A DNA stretch of 48,054 nucleotides, from contig CAJOFA010000015.1 in assembly GCA_905233985.1 (NCBI GenBank), positions 1-48,054 on the forward strand. The letters are read 5' to 3'. Made by a program: the position numbers and the translations under genes. This stretch comes from an uncultured Prevotella sp. Its GTDB lineage: Bacteria; Bacteroidota; Bacteroidia; Bacteroidales; Bacteroidaceae. Position 1 is the stretch's first letter. Each line of letters starts with the position of its first letter. The notes under the pieces are model-generated. The model was not told the DNA's origin. It made no database searches and was given only the letters and a program-made list of their open reading frames with translations. Shown one piece after another: positions 25,010 to 34,200 of the stretch.

Positions 25010-25714
25010 TCAAGGCTGCAGCGTAAAGCCAAAGACCAGGTAGGCTTTCTGTGAACAGGGATTGCCAACGACCTGTCCGAAAACAGGAATGGAAAACGAA
25101 TCCGTCACTTTGATATCTTTCGTGGCTTTCAGCGACAGGTTGGTCACTGCGAAACCATTGGTACCGTAAAAGTCGGTGGCGAAGGGGACGGCGCCGGCTG
25201 TAGCAGTCCAGTCGACAGTAGCAAGTTTGAATGGGACATTTACCTCTGCATAACTGCTATAGGCCCGCTTGCCGTCCTTGTTCACTCCGTCATTACCAGC
25301 AAAGTTAGTGAACCACTGTAGTGATGCGAAACCGAAGTCGTACCCGATGTTGGCCTCGAAGACATGGTTTGTTCCGTGGGCATCGTACTTGAAGTAACGT
25401 GCCTCAGGGTCGAGCCCTACATTGAACCAATAGTCAGTGATACCAATATTAAAACCACCTGCGGTGTACGCCAGCGTTAGGTCAAACTCCTTCGTGTCGG
25501 CAGTGTTCACCAGTCCATAGCTGCCCCATGCTGTCAACGACAATCCCTTATACCCCACGCCTAACGTAGGCTGAATGGCAGCACTTCCCAAGTCCTGACC
25601 ACGCCAGATATAACTACTTACCAAGTCGGCAGCAATCGTTGTCTCAATCTCATCCTGTGCCGTAGCACTCATTCCTGTAGCGATCATCATCGCCATTAAA
25701 ACAATCTTTTTCAT
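25010..25714 (-). CDS. Outer-membrane beta-barrel protein, TorF-like putative porin
   Basis: 234 residues with a signal peptide (MKKIVLMAMMIATGMSATAQ). The mature part alternates polar and hydrophobic residues as in a small barrel: IETTIAADLVSSYIWRGQDLG, AIQPTLGVGYKGLSLTAWGSYG, FNIGITDYWF, and the C-terminal KAYLVFGFTLQP. The phrase SSYIWRGQ is typical of the TorF/Gcw_chp putative porin group. It is the third gene of the glnK-amtB operon, 36 bases after amtB, so it may pass ammonium or another nitrogen source through the outer membrane. The barrel is likely, the substrate a guess from context. Confidence 0.78.
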   Translation of the reverse strand: MKKIVLMAMMIATGMSATAQDEIETTIAADLVSSYIWRGQDLGSAAIQPTLGVGYKGLSLTAWGSYGLVNTADTKEFDLTLAYTAGGFNIGITDYWFNVGLDPEARYFKYDAHGTNHVFEANIGYDFGFASLQWFTNFAGNDGVNKDGKRAYSSYAEVNVPFKLATVDWTATAGAVPFATDFYGTNGFAVTNLSLKATKDIKVTDSFSIPVFGQVVGNPCSQKAYLVFGFTLQP

Positions 25715-25750
25715 AATCTTAACCTTTTTTACTCTTTTACCTTTTTACCT

Positions 25751-27007
25751 TTAGTTATAACAGAGCTCACCATGCTCGTAAACGTCGAGGCCTTCCTCTT
25801 CAATGCGCTTGTCGACACGCAGACCGTGTAGCTTCTTGATGCCGTAGAACAGGACGAAACCACAGGCAGCTGCCCAAAGGTCGATAATCAGGATGCCGAA
25901 ACACTCAGCACCAAAGAATCCCCAACCATAACCATAGAAGGCACCATTAGATGTAGAGAGCAGACCCGTCATCAGTGTACCCAGAATACCACATACACCA
26001 TGTACTGAAGAAGCACCAACAGGATCGTCGATATGCAGCTTGTGGTCGATAAACTCGATAGCATAGACAAGCACGATACCACAGACCAGACCAATGATGA
26101 CGGCTCCGAAGGGTGAAACAAGATCACAACCAGCCGTGATACCAACCAATCCAGCCAACACACCGTTGAGCGTCAGAGAGAGCGATGGTTTACCATATTT
26201 CAGGTAAGTGAGGAACATTGTAGCCACACCACCTGCAGCTGCAGCAAGGTTCGTGGTCAGGAACACATGTGAGATAGCAATGCGGTTCACCTCACCACTG
26301 GCTGCCAGCTGCGAACCGGGGTTGAAGCCAAACCATCCTAACCAAAGGATGAAAACACCCAGTGCTGCCATAGCCAGGTTGTGACCAGGAATAGCGTTGC
26401 TCTTCTTGTCCTTTCCATACTTACCAATACGAGGACCAAGAGCAATAGCACCAATCAGAGCCAGCACACCACCAACGCTGTGCACAATGGCAGAACCTGC
26501 AAAATCGTGGAATACATCGCCGAAGGTCGTCATCATAAACGAGTCGGCAGCATCGTTGCAGAGCCAGCCACCACCCCATGTCCAGTGACCCTCTATGGGG
26601 TAGATCAACAGCGAGATAACTGCACTATAAACAAGGTACATCGAGAACTTCGTACGCTCAGCCATAGCACCGCTGACGATGGTTGCACTAGTGGCACAGA
26701 ATACGGTCTCGAAAATCAAGAAACCCTCTACGGGCAGGTCGCCCTCGTAAAAACTCAGGTCACCCCAGTTGGGCATACCGATAAAACCTCCTAATGCATC
26801 ACTTCCAAACATAAAACCGAAGCCGAGGAAGAAGAACAACAACGAGCCGAACATGAAGTCGACAAAGTTCTTCATCAGGATGTTCGCCGTGTTCTTACTA
26901 CGTGTAAAACCAGCCTCACACAGCGCAAATCCGGGCTGCATAAAGAAAACCAACATGGCTGCCAATAGCATCCATACAGTATCGAGTGATAATCCAATTT
27001 CGTTCAT
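25751..27007 (-). CDS. amtB: Ammonium transporter
   Basis: 418 residues from MNEIGLSLDTVWMLL; the open frame extends 16 codons upstream through repeat-like DNA and is rejected. Eleven membrane segments of the Amt/Mep/Rh family are visible. Key parts: the N-terminal FFMQPGFALCEAGFTRSKN, ETVFCATSATIVSGAMAERTKF, FHDFAGSAIVHSVGG (first pore His), and DDPVGASSVHGVCGILGT (second pore His). The C-terminal tail INKLHGLRV-like sequence and EEEGLDVYEHGE fits the conserved GlnK-binding tail. It moves ammonium across the inner membrane and is gated by the PII protein encoded 76 bases upstream. Confidence 0.96.
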   Translation of the reverse strand: MNEIGLSLDTVWMLLAAMLVFFMQPGFALCEAGFTRSKNTANILMKNFVDFMFGSLLFFFLGFGFMFGSDALGGFIGMPNWGDLSFYEGDLPVEGFLIFETVFCATSATIVSGAMAERTKFSMYLVYSAVISLLIYPIEGHWTWGGGWLCNDAADSFMMTTFGDVFHDFAGSAIVHSVGGVLALIGAIALGPRIGKYGKDKKSNAIPGHNLAMAALGVFILWLGWFGFNPGSQLAASGEVNRIAISHVFLTTNLAAAAGGVATMFLTYLKYGKPSLSLTLNGVLAGLVGITAGCDLVSPFGAVIIGLVCGIVLVYAIEFIDHKLHIDDPVGASSVHGVCGILGTLMTGLLSTSNGAFYGYGWGFFGAECFGILIIDLWAAACGFVLFYGIKKLHGLRVDKRIEEEGLDVYEHGELCYN

Positions 27008-27083
27008 AATCCTGAAAATATTTAATTCATAATTGTTAATTGCCGAAGGCAACAACTCTTAACTCTTCATTCTAAACTCTTAA

Positions 27084-27431
27084 TTATTTCTTGTCTTTCA
27101 GTACCGTATCGCCGTTTTCGCCTGTACGGATTGACCATGTGTCTATCACGTCACTCACGAAGATGCGACCGTCGCCTACCTCACCTGTGTGGGCTACCTT
27201 CAGAATCACCTTTACCGTCGGGTCGAGGAACATGTCGCGGCACACGATGGTGATGGCAACTCGCTCAATGACATCCGTTGAATATTGCACGCCACGATAT
27301 ATACGCTCCTGACGGCTCTGACCGATACCGTGCACATCGTGGTACTCAAACCAGTCGATGTCGGATGATAGCAAAGCAGCTTTCACCTCTTCGAACTTCG
27401 TCTTGCGGATAATTGCTTCAATCTTTTTCAT
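27084..27431 (-). CDS. glnK: PII nitrogen regulatory protein
   Basis: 115 residues, full PII length. Start MKKIEAIIRKTKFEEVKAAL. The T-loop reads GIGQSRQERIYRGVQYSTD with Tyr50 at the place of the uridylylated Tyr51 of E. coli PII. The B loop and C-terminal signature are HTGEVGDGRIFVSDV. PII trimers sense ATP/ADP and 2-oxoglutarate and block AmtB when nitrogen is ample. Gene order glnK-amtB is the classical pair. The promoter (-7 box 27498-27505) carries the shared nitrogen module at 27548-27656. No uridylyltransferase gene is in this window, so modification of Tyr50 is unproven. Confidence 0.96.
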   Translation of the reverse strand: MKKIEAIIRKTKFEEVKAALLSSDIDWFEYHDVHGIGQSRQERIYRGVQYSTDVIERVAITIVCRDMFLDPTVKVILKVAHTGEVGDGRIFVSDVIDTWSIRTGENGDTVLKDKK

Positions 27432-27497
27432 ACCTTAATACCTTATTAAATTAATACTACGCCCTCTCTTTGGGCTAAACCTTGTTATTTCACGGTG

Positions 27498-27505
27498 CAA
27501 AATTA
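27498..27505 (-). promoter_or_regulatory. -7 box of glnK-amtB
   Basis: TAATTTTG followed by CACC on the minus strand, 42 bases from the nitrogen module, the same spacing as at glnN. Confidence 0.8.
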
Positions 27506-27547
27506 CGACACTTTGCGAACTATAACAACAAAATATTATCATATTGA

Positions 27548-27656
27548 TTGTTAAAAACTCACACAAATGACATTATGTAAAGTTTATATCACTTTTGTTT
27601 GCATTTTGCTAACACTCTGTATCAAAAACGTATCATTTCATTACAATCTGTTATCG
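27548..27656 (-). promoter_or_regulatory. Nitrogen-control module upstream of glnK-amtB
   Basis: The 109-base counterpart of the glnN module. Palindromes in the gene sense are TTACATAATGTCA (27568-27580, centre 69 bp from the -7 box) and TAACAGATTGTAA (27641-27653, centre 73 bp further). The proximal 35 bases also match 30 of 35 positions with 36007-36041 before pyrG. Confidence 0.82.
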
Positions 27657-27670
27657 CACACAATAATATC

Positions 27671-27699
27671 AAAAAAAGCACCCGTTATTGCTCGGATGC
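27671..27699 (-). terminator. Terminator of the gltB-gltD-dapF-dapL operon
   Basis: GCATCCG and CGGGTGC form a stem (one G-U pair), followed by seven T on the minus strand. Confidence 0.85.
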
Positions 27700-27718
27700 T
27701 CTCAATATAATAAGAATT

Positions 27719-27747
27719 AAGGCTTGGAGTTATTTGCTCCAAGCCTT
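27719..27747 (-). terminator. Hairpin overlapping the dapL stop codon
   Basis: A perfect 11-bp stem AAGGCTTGGAG/CTCCAAGCCTT spans the last codons and the stop. It lacks a T-run, so it may stabilise the 3' end ahead of the true terminator 20 bases on. Confidence 0.6.
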
Positions 27748-28962
27748 GATGCGTTGTAATGCTTCTTCTGTTTTCTCGTGACTGCCGAAGGCAGTGAAGC
27801 GGACGTAGCCCTCGCCACTGGGACCGAAACCGACGCCAGGGGTGCAGACGACGTTAGGACCATAGAGCAGGGCCTCGAAGAACTGCCAGGAACTCATGCC
27901 GTCGGGAGTGCGCATCCAAACGTAGGGAGCATTCTCGCCTCCGTAGCACTCGTAGCCGAGAGCACGCAGGGTAGAAAGCATCTTCTTGGCGTTCTGCATG
28001 TAGTAGTCGATGGTGGCCTTGACCTGGGCCTTGCCCTCGGGTGAGTAGATAGCCTCGGCAGCACGCTGGGAGATATAGCTACAGCCATTAAACTTCGTAC
28101 ACTGGCGACGCAGCCACAGTTGGTTGAGGGAAATGCGCTCGCCCTCGAAGGTACTAACAGTGACCTCCTTCGGCACGATGGTGTAGCCACAGCGAACACC
28201 CGTAAAGCCTGCCGTCTTGGAATACGAGCGGAACTCGACGGCGCACTTACGCGCACCGCGAATCTCGAAGATTGAGTGTGGTATCTTCGGGTCCTGAATG
28301 TAGGCCTGATAGGCGGCATCGTAAAGGATCAAGGCATCGTTCTTCAGTGCGTAGTTCACCCACTTGCGCAGCTCCTGTTTGGTGATGACAGTACCCGTAG
28401 GGTTGTTGGGGTAGCAGAGGTAGATAACATCGACGGGACGACCCTTGGGCAGTTCCGGCACAAAACCATTCTCTGCCTTGGTGGGCATATAGCGCACGTT
28501 GGTCCAGCGCCCTTCCTTATAGACTCCGCAGCGACCTATCATCACGTTGGAGTCGATATAGACAGGATAGATAGGGTCGGTGACACCGATGAAGTTGTCC
28601 CAATGAAGTAGCTCCTGGAAGTTGCCCGTGTCAGACTTGGCACCGTCATTGATGAAAACCTCGTCGATGTCGAGGTGGATGCCACGCGGCAGAAAGTCGT
28701 TCTTCAATATCGCCTCACGCAGAAAGTCGTAGCCCTGCTCAGGACCGTAGCCGTGGAAGCCTTCAGCGGTAGCCATCTCATCGACAGCCTTGTGCATTGC
28801 ATCCGTGACGGCAGGACAAAGGGGCTGGGTGACGTCGCCGATGCCAAGACTGATAACGTCGGCACTCGGATGCATCACCTTGAAAGCGTTGACTTTCTTA
28901 GCGATGTCGGCGAACAGATAGTTCTGCTGTAGGTTCAGGAAGTGGATGTTTACTAATGCCAT
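27730..28962 (-). CDS. dapL: LL-diaminopimelate aminotransferase
   Basis: 410 residues, the standard DapL length. It converts tetrahydrodipicolinate and glutamate directly to LL-diaminopimelate and 2-oxoglutarate, using PLP. Visible motifs: VISLGIGDVTQPLCPAV, GYDFLREAI, FINDGAKSDTGNFQELL, YLCYPNNPTGTV, and the PLP lysine in RSYSKTAGFTGVRCGYTIVP. Glutamate is the amino donor, which makes sense of its place downstream of glutamate synthase in the gltB-gltD-dapF-dapL operon. The 43 bases between dapF and dapL hold A+T-rich repeated words. Confidence 0.97.
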   Translation of the reverse strand: MALVNIHFLNLQQNYLFADIAKKVNAFKVMHPSADVISLGIGDVTQPLCPAVTDAMHKAVDEMATAEGFHGYGPEQGYDFLREAILKNDFLPRGIHLDIDEVFINDGAKSDTGNFQELLHWDNFIGVTDPIYPVYIDSNVMIGRCGVYKEGRWTNVRYMPTKAENGFVPELPKGRPVDVIYLCYPNNPTGTVITKQELRKWVNYALKNDALILYDAAYQAYIQDPKIPHSIFEIRGARKCAVEFRSYSKTAGFTGVRCGYTIVPKEVTVSTFEGERISLNQLWLRRQCTKFNGCSYISQRAAEAIYSPEGKAQVKATIDYYMQNAKKMLSTLRALGYECYGGENAPYVWMRTPDGMSSWQFFEALLYGPNVVCTPGVGFGPSGEGYVRFTAFGSHEKTEEALQRIKAWSK

Positions 28963-29005
28963 GAATATTTACGATTTGACGATTTACAATTTACTATTTA
29001 TTTGA

Positions 29006-29860
29006 CTATTGGTTTATTTCGATTTCGCCGTCAAAGACAAATTCGGCGGGACCAGTCATATAGACGTGATTGTCAGCCTCGCGCCATTCAATGCTGAGTA
29101 TGCCGCCGTCCATGACAATCTGTGATGTGCGACAAGCTCGGCTTGTTAAGGCCGCAGCCACGGCTGTGGCGCAAGCACCAGTACCGCAAGCCTGAGTGAT
29201 ACCGCTGCCACGTTCCCAGACACGAACTCGGAAAGAAACCCCTTCCAAACCTCCCCGAGGGGAGACTTTCGTGTCCCCCTCGGGGGACGATAGGGGGGTT
29301 ACAAATTCGATGTTGCATCGTTGTGGGAAGGCTGGATGATGCTCTAATACGCGTCCCGTTTCGCCCACCTGGTCCACGTTATCCGTGAAAATGACATAAT
29401 GAGGATTGCCCATCGATACGAAAACACCTTTTTTAATATCACGCGATGAGATGAACTGCTCTTCATTCTCGAATTGAGGTTCGCCCATATCGACGGTGAC
29501 GCTCTCCACCACGCCATCGCGGACGTGGAGGTTGAGCGTCTTAATGCCAGAATTTGTAAGCAATCTTATTTGTGTTTGTGTTGTCAGGGCTCTCTCATAG
29601 AGATATTTTCCGATACACCGCGACGCATTGCCACACATCATCGCCTCGCTACCATCGGCATTGAAGATGCGCATAGAGAAGTCAGCCTCAGGAACAGGCG
29701 ATTTGTCTATCAACACCAATCCATCGGAGCCAATGCCTTTATGGCGATCGCTCCAAAGGATAGATGCTTTAGCAGGGTCGGCGATAGAGTACTGCATGGC
29801 ATTGACGTAGATATAGTCATTGCCACAGCCGTGCATCTTGGTGAATCTGATCTTGTTCAT
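29006..29860 (-). CDS. dapF: Diaminopimelate epimerase with an in-frame repeat insertion
   Basis: 284 residues; typical enzymes are about 260-275. It converts LL- to meso-diaminopimelate. Both catalytic cysteines are present: [10 protein letters not shown] and [28 protein letters not shown] marks the N-terminus. About 20 residues (roughly 187-208, [18 protein letters not shown]) are inserted between NIEFV and VRVWERGSG, which are adjacent in normal DapF; the DNA there (29238-29300) is a palindrome-rich repeat also found in the first TonB receptor. The insertion is in a surface loop distant from the catalytic motifs, so activity is probably retained. It overlaps the gltD end by four bases. Confidence 0.96.
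   Translation of the reverse strand: MNKIRFTKMHGCGNDYIYVNAMQYSIADPAKASILWSDRHKGIGSDGLVLIDKSPVPEADFSMRIFNADGSEAMMCGNASRCIGKYLYERALTTQTQIRLLTNSGIKTLNLHVRDGVVESVTVDMGEPQFENEEQFISSRDIKKGVFVSMGNPHYVIFTDNVDQVGETGRVLEHHPAFPQRCNIEFVTPLSSPEGDTKVSPRGGLEGVSFRVRVWERGSGITQACGTGACATAVAAALTSRACRTSQIVMDGGILSIEWREADNHVYMTGPAEFVFDGEIEINQ
29238..29300. repeat. Palindromic GC-rich repeat inside dapF
   Basis: 63 bases that align with 1238-1300 in the TonB receptor gene. They share CCCCTTCC, CTCCCC-GAGGGGAG, TCCCCCTC-GGGGGA and a final AGGGGGG. The reading frame and orientation are the same in both genes, giving related peptides (SSPEG ... SPRGGLEG and SPFEG ... SPLGESEG). Confidence 0.8.
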
Positions 29861-31221
29861 TTTGAAAGGAATTGATTAACTTTCGCTGCTGTCTGCTTGC
29901 CGCTGGCCATCGCGCGAACAACGAGAGAGGCGCCATTGGCAGAGTCGCCACAGACGAAGACGTTCTTGGGGTATTTAGGGTGCTCTGGCTTGAGGAAGCC
30001 CATAGCCAGCAGAGCCAGCTCGGCCTTGATGATTTCGGGCTTGCCCTTCTCTACCATGATGGGGCGACCGCCCTCTGGGTTTGGCTTCCAGTCAATCTCC
30101 TGAACTTTTACGCCTGTGAGCTTGCCATCCTTACCCAGGAACTCCAGGGTGTTGATGTTCCAACGGCGAGTGCAACCCTCCTCGTGACTTGAGGTGGTCT
30201 TGAGGGTACGTGGCCAGTTGGGCCAAGGGTTCTGTGGGTCTTCAGGACCTTCAACGGGCTTAGGCATAATCTCAATCTGAGTCACGCTCTTGCAACCCTG
30301 ACGATGGGCAGTACCAATACAGTCAGAACCAGTATCACCACCTCCAATCACAAGCACATCCTTGCCCTTGGCTGTTACGCGCTCATTTTTGCTGAACTCC
30401 ATACCAGCCAGCACACGGTTCTGCTGCGATAGCATCTCGAGGGCGAAGTGAACACCCTTCAATTCGCGGCCTGGGGCCTTGAGGTCTCTAGCCGTTGGCG
30501 TTCCAGTGGCGATTACGACAGAGTCGAAATCGCTGGCTAGTTTTTCTAGCCCGGCTAGATCATCTAGTTTTATGGCTACGCCATACTTAAACTCGATGCC
30601 TTCGGCCTCAAGCAAACCGATGCGGCGATCGATGATGGCCTTATTCAGTTTGAAGTTGGGGATACCATAGCGGAGCAGTCCGCCTGCAGCCTCGTTCTTC
30701 TCGAATACAGTTACCTTATAACCCATCAGGTTCAGGTCGTTGGCAGTAGCCAGTCCGGCAGGACCAGCACCAATCACTGCCACCTTCTTACCATTACGCT
30801 CGATGTCAGTCTTGGGCTGGATAAAACCCTCCTGGAAGGCCATCTCTGTGATGGCGGCCTCGTCCTCACGATTGGTTGTTGGCTCGTGGTTAAAACGGTT
30901 CAGTACACAGGCCTTCTCGCACAAGGCGGGACAGATGCGGCCAGTGAACTCGGGGAAGGGGTTTGTGCTGTTGAGGAGGCGATAGGCGAGCTCCCAGTCG
31001 CCTTTGTACAAGGCATCGTTCCACTCTGGGGCTTTGTTGCCCAGCGGACATGCCCAATGGCAGAAGGGCACGCCACAGTCCATACAGCGCGATGCCTGCA
31101 GTTTACGTTCGCGAGTGCTGAGCGTCTGCTCTACCTCGCTGAAATCGTGGATTCTATCTTGTATAGGACGATAACCGGCCTCCTGGCGGTGTATCTCTAA
31201 AAATGCTTTTGGATTTCCCAT
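29857..31221 (-). CDS. gltD: Glutamate synthase small subunit
   Basis: 454 residues. It supplies electrons from NAD(P)H to the GltB subunit. The N-terminal Fe-S cysteines are [16 protein letters not shown] and [14 protein letters not shown]. The FAD site is [17 protein letters not shown] and the NAD(P)H site [21 protein letters not shown]. The C-terminal FAD motif is [17 protein letters not shown]. It lies 74 bases after gltB, in a gap made of TTTTAATTTTTCAATT-like repeated words, and overlaps dapF by four bases, so gltD and dapF are translationally coupled. Confidence 0.97.
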   Translation of the reverse strand: MGNPKAFLEIHRQEAGYRPIQDRIHDFSEVEQTLSTRERKLQASRCMDCGVPFCHWACPLGNKAPEWNDALYKGDWELAYRLLNSTNPFPEFTGRICPALCEKACVLNRFNHEPTTNREDEAAITEMAFQEGFIQPKTDIERNGKKVAVIGAGPAGLATANDLNLMGYKVTVFEKNEAAGGLLRYGIPNFKLNKAIIDRRIGLLEAEGIEFKYGVAIKLDDLAGLEKLASDFDSVVIATGTPTARDLKAPGRELKGVHFALEMLSQQNRVLAGMEFSKNERVTAKGKDVLVIGGGDTGSDCIGTAHRQGCKSVTQIEIMPKPVEGPEDPQNPWPNWPRTLKTTSSHEEGCTRRWNINTLEFLGKDGKLTGVKVQEIDWKPNPEGGRPIMVEKGKPEIIKAELALLAMGFLKPEHPKYPKNVFVCGDSANGASLVVRAMASGKQTAAKVNQFLSK

Positions 31222-31295
31222 CTTTTTAAAAATTTAAATATTGAAGAATTGAAGTTTTTATGATTTCAACTTTTCTATCTTTTAATTTTTCAATT

Positions 31296-34200
31296 CTAGT
31301 AGTCGCGCTGGATATTAGCGATTTTCTCCTGCAGTTTCTTGTTCTGCTCTTCTTGCAGCACGCGCTTGTACTCGATGGGGACTACCTGGATGAAGTCCTG
31401 AACGTAGCGCTGCCAATCGTCGAGCATGCGGCCTGCCAGGGCGGAGCCTGTGTGCAGGTAGTGCTGACGGATGAGTTCGAGCAGTTCCTTGCGCGATACG
31501 CTGTCCTCGACCAGCGAGAGCTCCACCATATCCATATTGCAGAAGTAGTCGAAGGTATGGTCGGGGTCGTAGACATAGGCCACACCACCACTCATACCAG
31601 CAGCGAAGTTACGTCCCGTCTTGCCCAGCACAACCACGCGTCCGCCAGTCATATACTCGCAGCAGTGGTCGCCTGCACCCTCGATGACAGCGATGGCACC
31701 TGAGTTGCGCACGCCGAAGCGCTCGCCCACCTTACCATTGATATAGAGTTCGCCTGAGGTGGCACCATAGAGGCCGGTGTTACCAGCGATGATGTTGTCC
31801 TCGGCATGAAAATCCTCACCACTTCGGGCTGGAGGCAGAATCGAGATGCGACCGCCTGAGAGGCCCTTTCCGAAGTAGTCGTTACACTCACCCTCAAGCT
31901 TCAAGTTCACGCCACGAACGGCGAAGGCACCAAAGCTCTGACCGGCTGAGCCCTTGAACTTGATGTTGATGGTATTATCGGGCAGACCAGCCTCGCCATA
32001 TTTCTTGGCGATGACGCCACTCAGCATGGTGGTGACGGCACGGTCTGTGTTCTTGATGGCGTAGTCGAGCGTCACCTCCTCGCCATCGTTGATAGCCTTC
32101 TTGGCAGCCTTGATAATCTCCTCGTCCTTCACGCCGCTGACCTTGGTGAAGGCGCCACGATCCCAATAGAGGGCTTTTTCTGTCTCAGGCTTGTGCAGCA
32201 GACGGGCGAAGTCGATGGTCTTCTGCTTATCGGTAGCGTTGGTGGTATCCACCTCGATGAGCTCCGTGTGGCCGATAATCTCCTTCAGGCTGTGAACGCC
32301 AATCTCGCTGAGGTACTCGCGCACCTGCTCGGCCAGGAAGGTGAAGAAGTTCACCACGTATTCCGAACGGCCCTGGAAGTGCTTGCGCAGCTCGGGGTTC
32401 TGGGTGGCCACACCCATGGGACAAGTATTGGTGTTACACTTACGCATCATCACGCAGCCTAGCACGATGAGGGGCAGCGTGCCAAACGAGAACTCGTCGG
32501 CACCCAGCATGGCCATGATGATCACGTCCTTGGCAGTCTTCAGCTGTCCGTCGGTCTGCAGGCGAACCTGATTGCGCAGGCCGTTGATCACCAGCGTCTG
32601 CTGGGTCTCGGCGAGGCCAATCTCAGGTGAGATACCAGCGAAGCGCATAGAGCTTGCGGGCGAAGCACCCGTACCACCCTCGGCACCAGAGATGACGATG
32701 AGGTCGGCCTTGGCCTTAGCCACACCAGCGGCGATGGTTCCCACGCCACTCTCGGCTACCAGCTTCACACTGACGGCAGCTGTGGGGTTGATATTCTTCA
32801 GGTCGAAGATGAGCTGAGCCAAGTCCTCGATCGAGTAGATGTCGTGATGAGGTGGAGGCGAGATGAGCGAGATGCCAGGGATGGCGTTACGCGTCTTGGC
32901 GATAATCTCGTTGACCTTGAAGCCAGGCAGCTGTCCGCCCTCACCAGGCTTGGCACCCTGCGCCACCTTAATCTGTATCTCCTCGGCATTCACCAGGTAC
33001 TCGGCTGTCACGCCAAAACGTCCACTGGCAATCTGCTTGGTCTTACTTGAAAGGCTTACGCCATCCACCTCTGAGTGATAGCGGGCGTTGTCTTCACCAC
33101 CCTCACCAGTATTACTGCGTGCACCCAGTTTGTTCATGGCGAGTGCCAGCGCCTCGTGGGCCTCGATGCTCAGGGCGCCGAAGCTCATGGCACCCGTTAC
33201 GAAGTGCTTCACGATGCTCTCAACGGGCTCTACCTCGTCGATAGGCGTTGGCTTGGCCGCCTTCTTGAACTTGAAGAAGTCGCGGATGAAGATGGGGCTC
33301 TCCTTCTCGTCGACAATCTTAGCCCAAGCCTTGTATTTATCGTAGTTGCCCTGACGTGTGGCCAGCTGCAGCTGAGCGATGGTCTCAGGGTTCCAAGCGT
33401 GCTTGATACCATCCTTGCGCCAAGCAAAGAGACCCTGGTTCTGCAGCATGGTCTGCTGCTTAGCCTCCTCGTGTGGACGGATAGCATCGCGAGCAATCTC
33501 CTTCAGGCCTACACCACCGATGGTGCTCACCTCTGTGCCGAAGTATCTTCTCAATAAATCCTCACTGAGGCCGATAGATTCAAAGATCTTGGCTCCACGA
33601 TAAGAGCGGATGGTACTGATACCCATCTTACTCATAATCTTCTTCAATCCTTTATCCACAGCCTTGATGTAGTTCTTCTCGGCTGTAGCATACTCCTCCT
33701 GAATCTTGTGATGCTTCACCAGATCGTCGAGGATGGCAAATGTCATATATGGGCAGAGTGCGCTGGCACCATAACCCAGCAGCAGGGCTGCGTGCATGGT
33801 CTCGCGAATCTCACCACTCTCAACTATCAGGGCTGTCTGTACGCGCTTACCCACGCTAATCAGATAGTGGTGAACGGCAGAGACGGCCAACAGCGATGGC
33901 ATGGCAGCATGCTTCTCGTCGATGTCGCGGTCTGAGAGAATTATGTAGTTCACACCCTCGTCAACGCTGGCCTCAGCATCCTGACAGAGTTTGTCGAGTG
34001 CCTGTCTCAAGCCTTCCTCGCCCTTCTCAATATCAAACAAGATGGGCAATTTCTTCGTGTTGAAGCCCTTATAGCGGATGTTACAAAGTATGTCGAGCTG
34101 GGTGTTGGTGAGCACAGGCTGTGGCAGGCGCACCATCTTACAGTTGCTGGCATCGGGCGTCAGGATGTTGGTTCCTACGGCACCGATGTACTCTGTCAAG

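Noticed and set aside
27778..27800. TGCCGAAGGCAG in dapL as a repeat insertion
   Set aside because: The word resembles part of the tract at 27040, but the encoded residues (TAFGSHEK) fit normal DapL, so it is native coding sequence.
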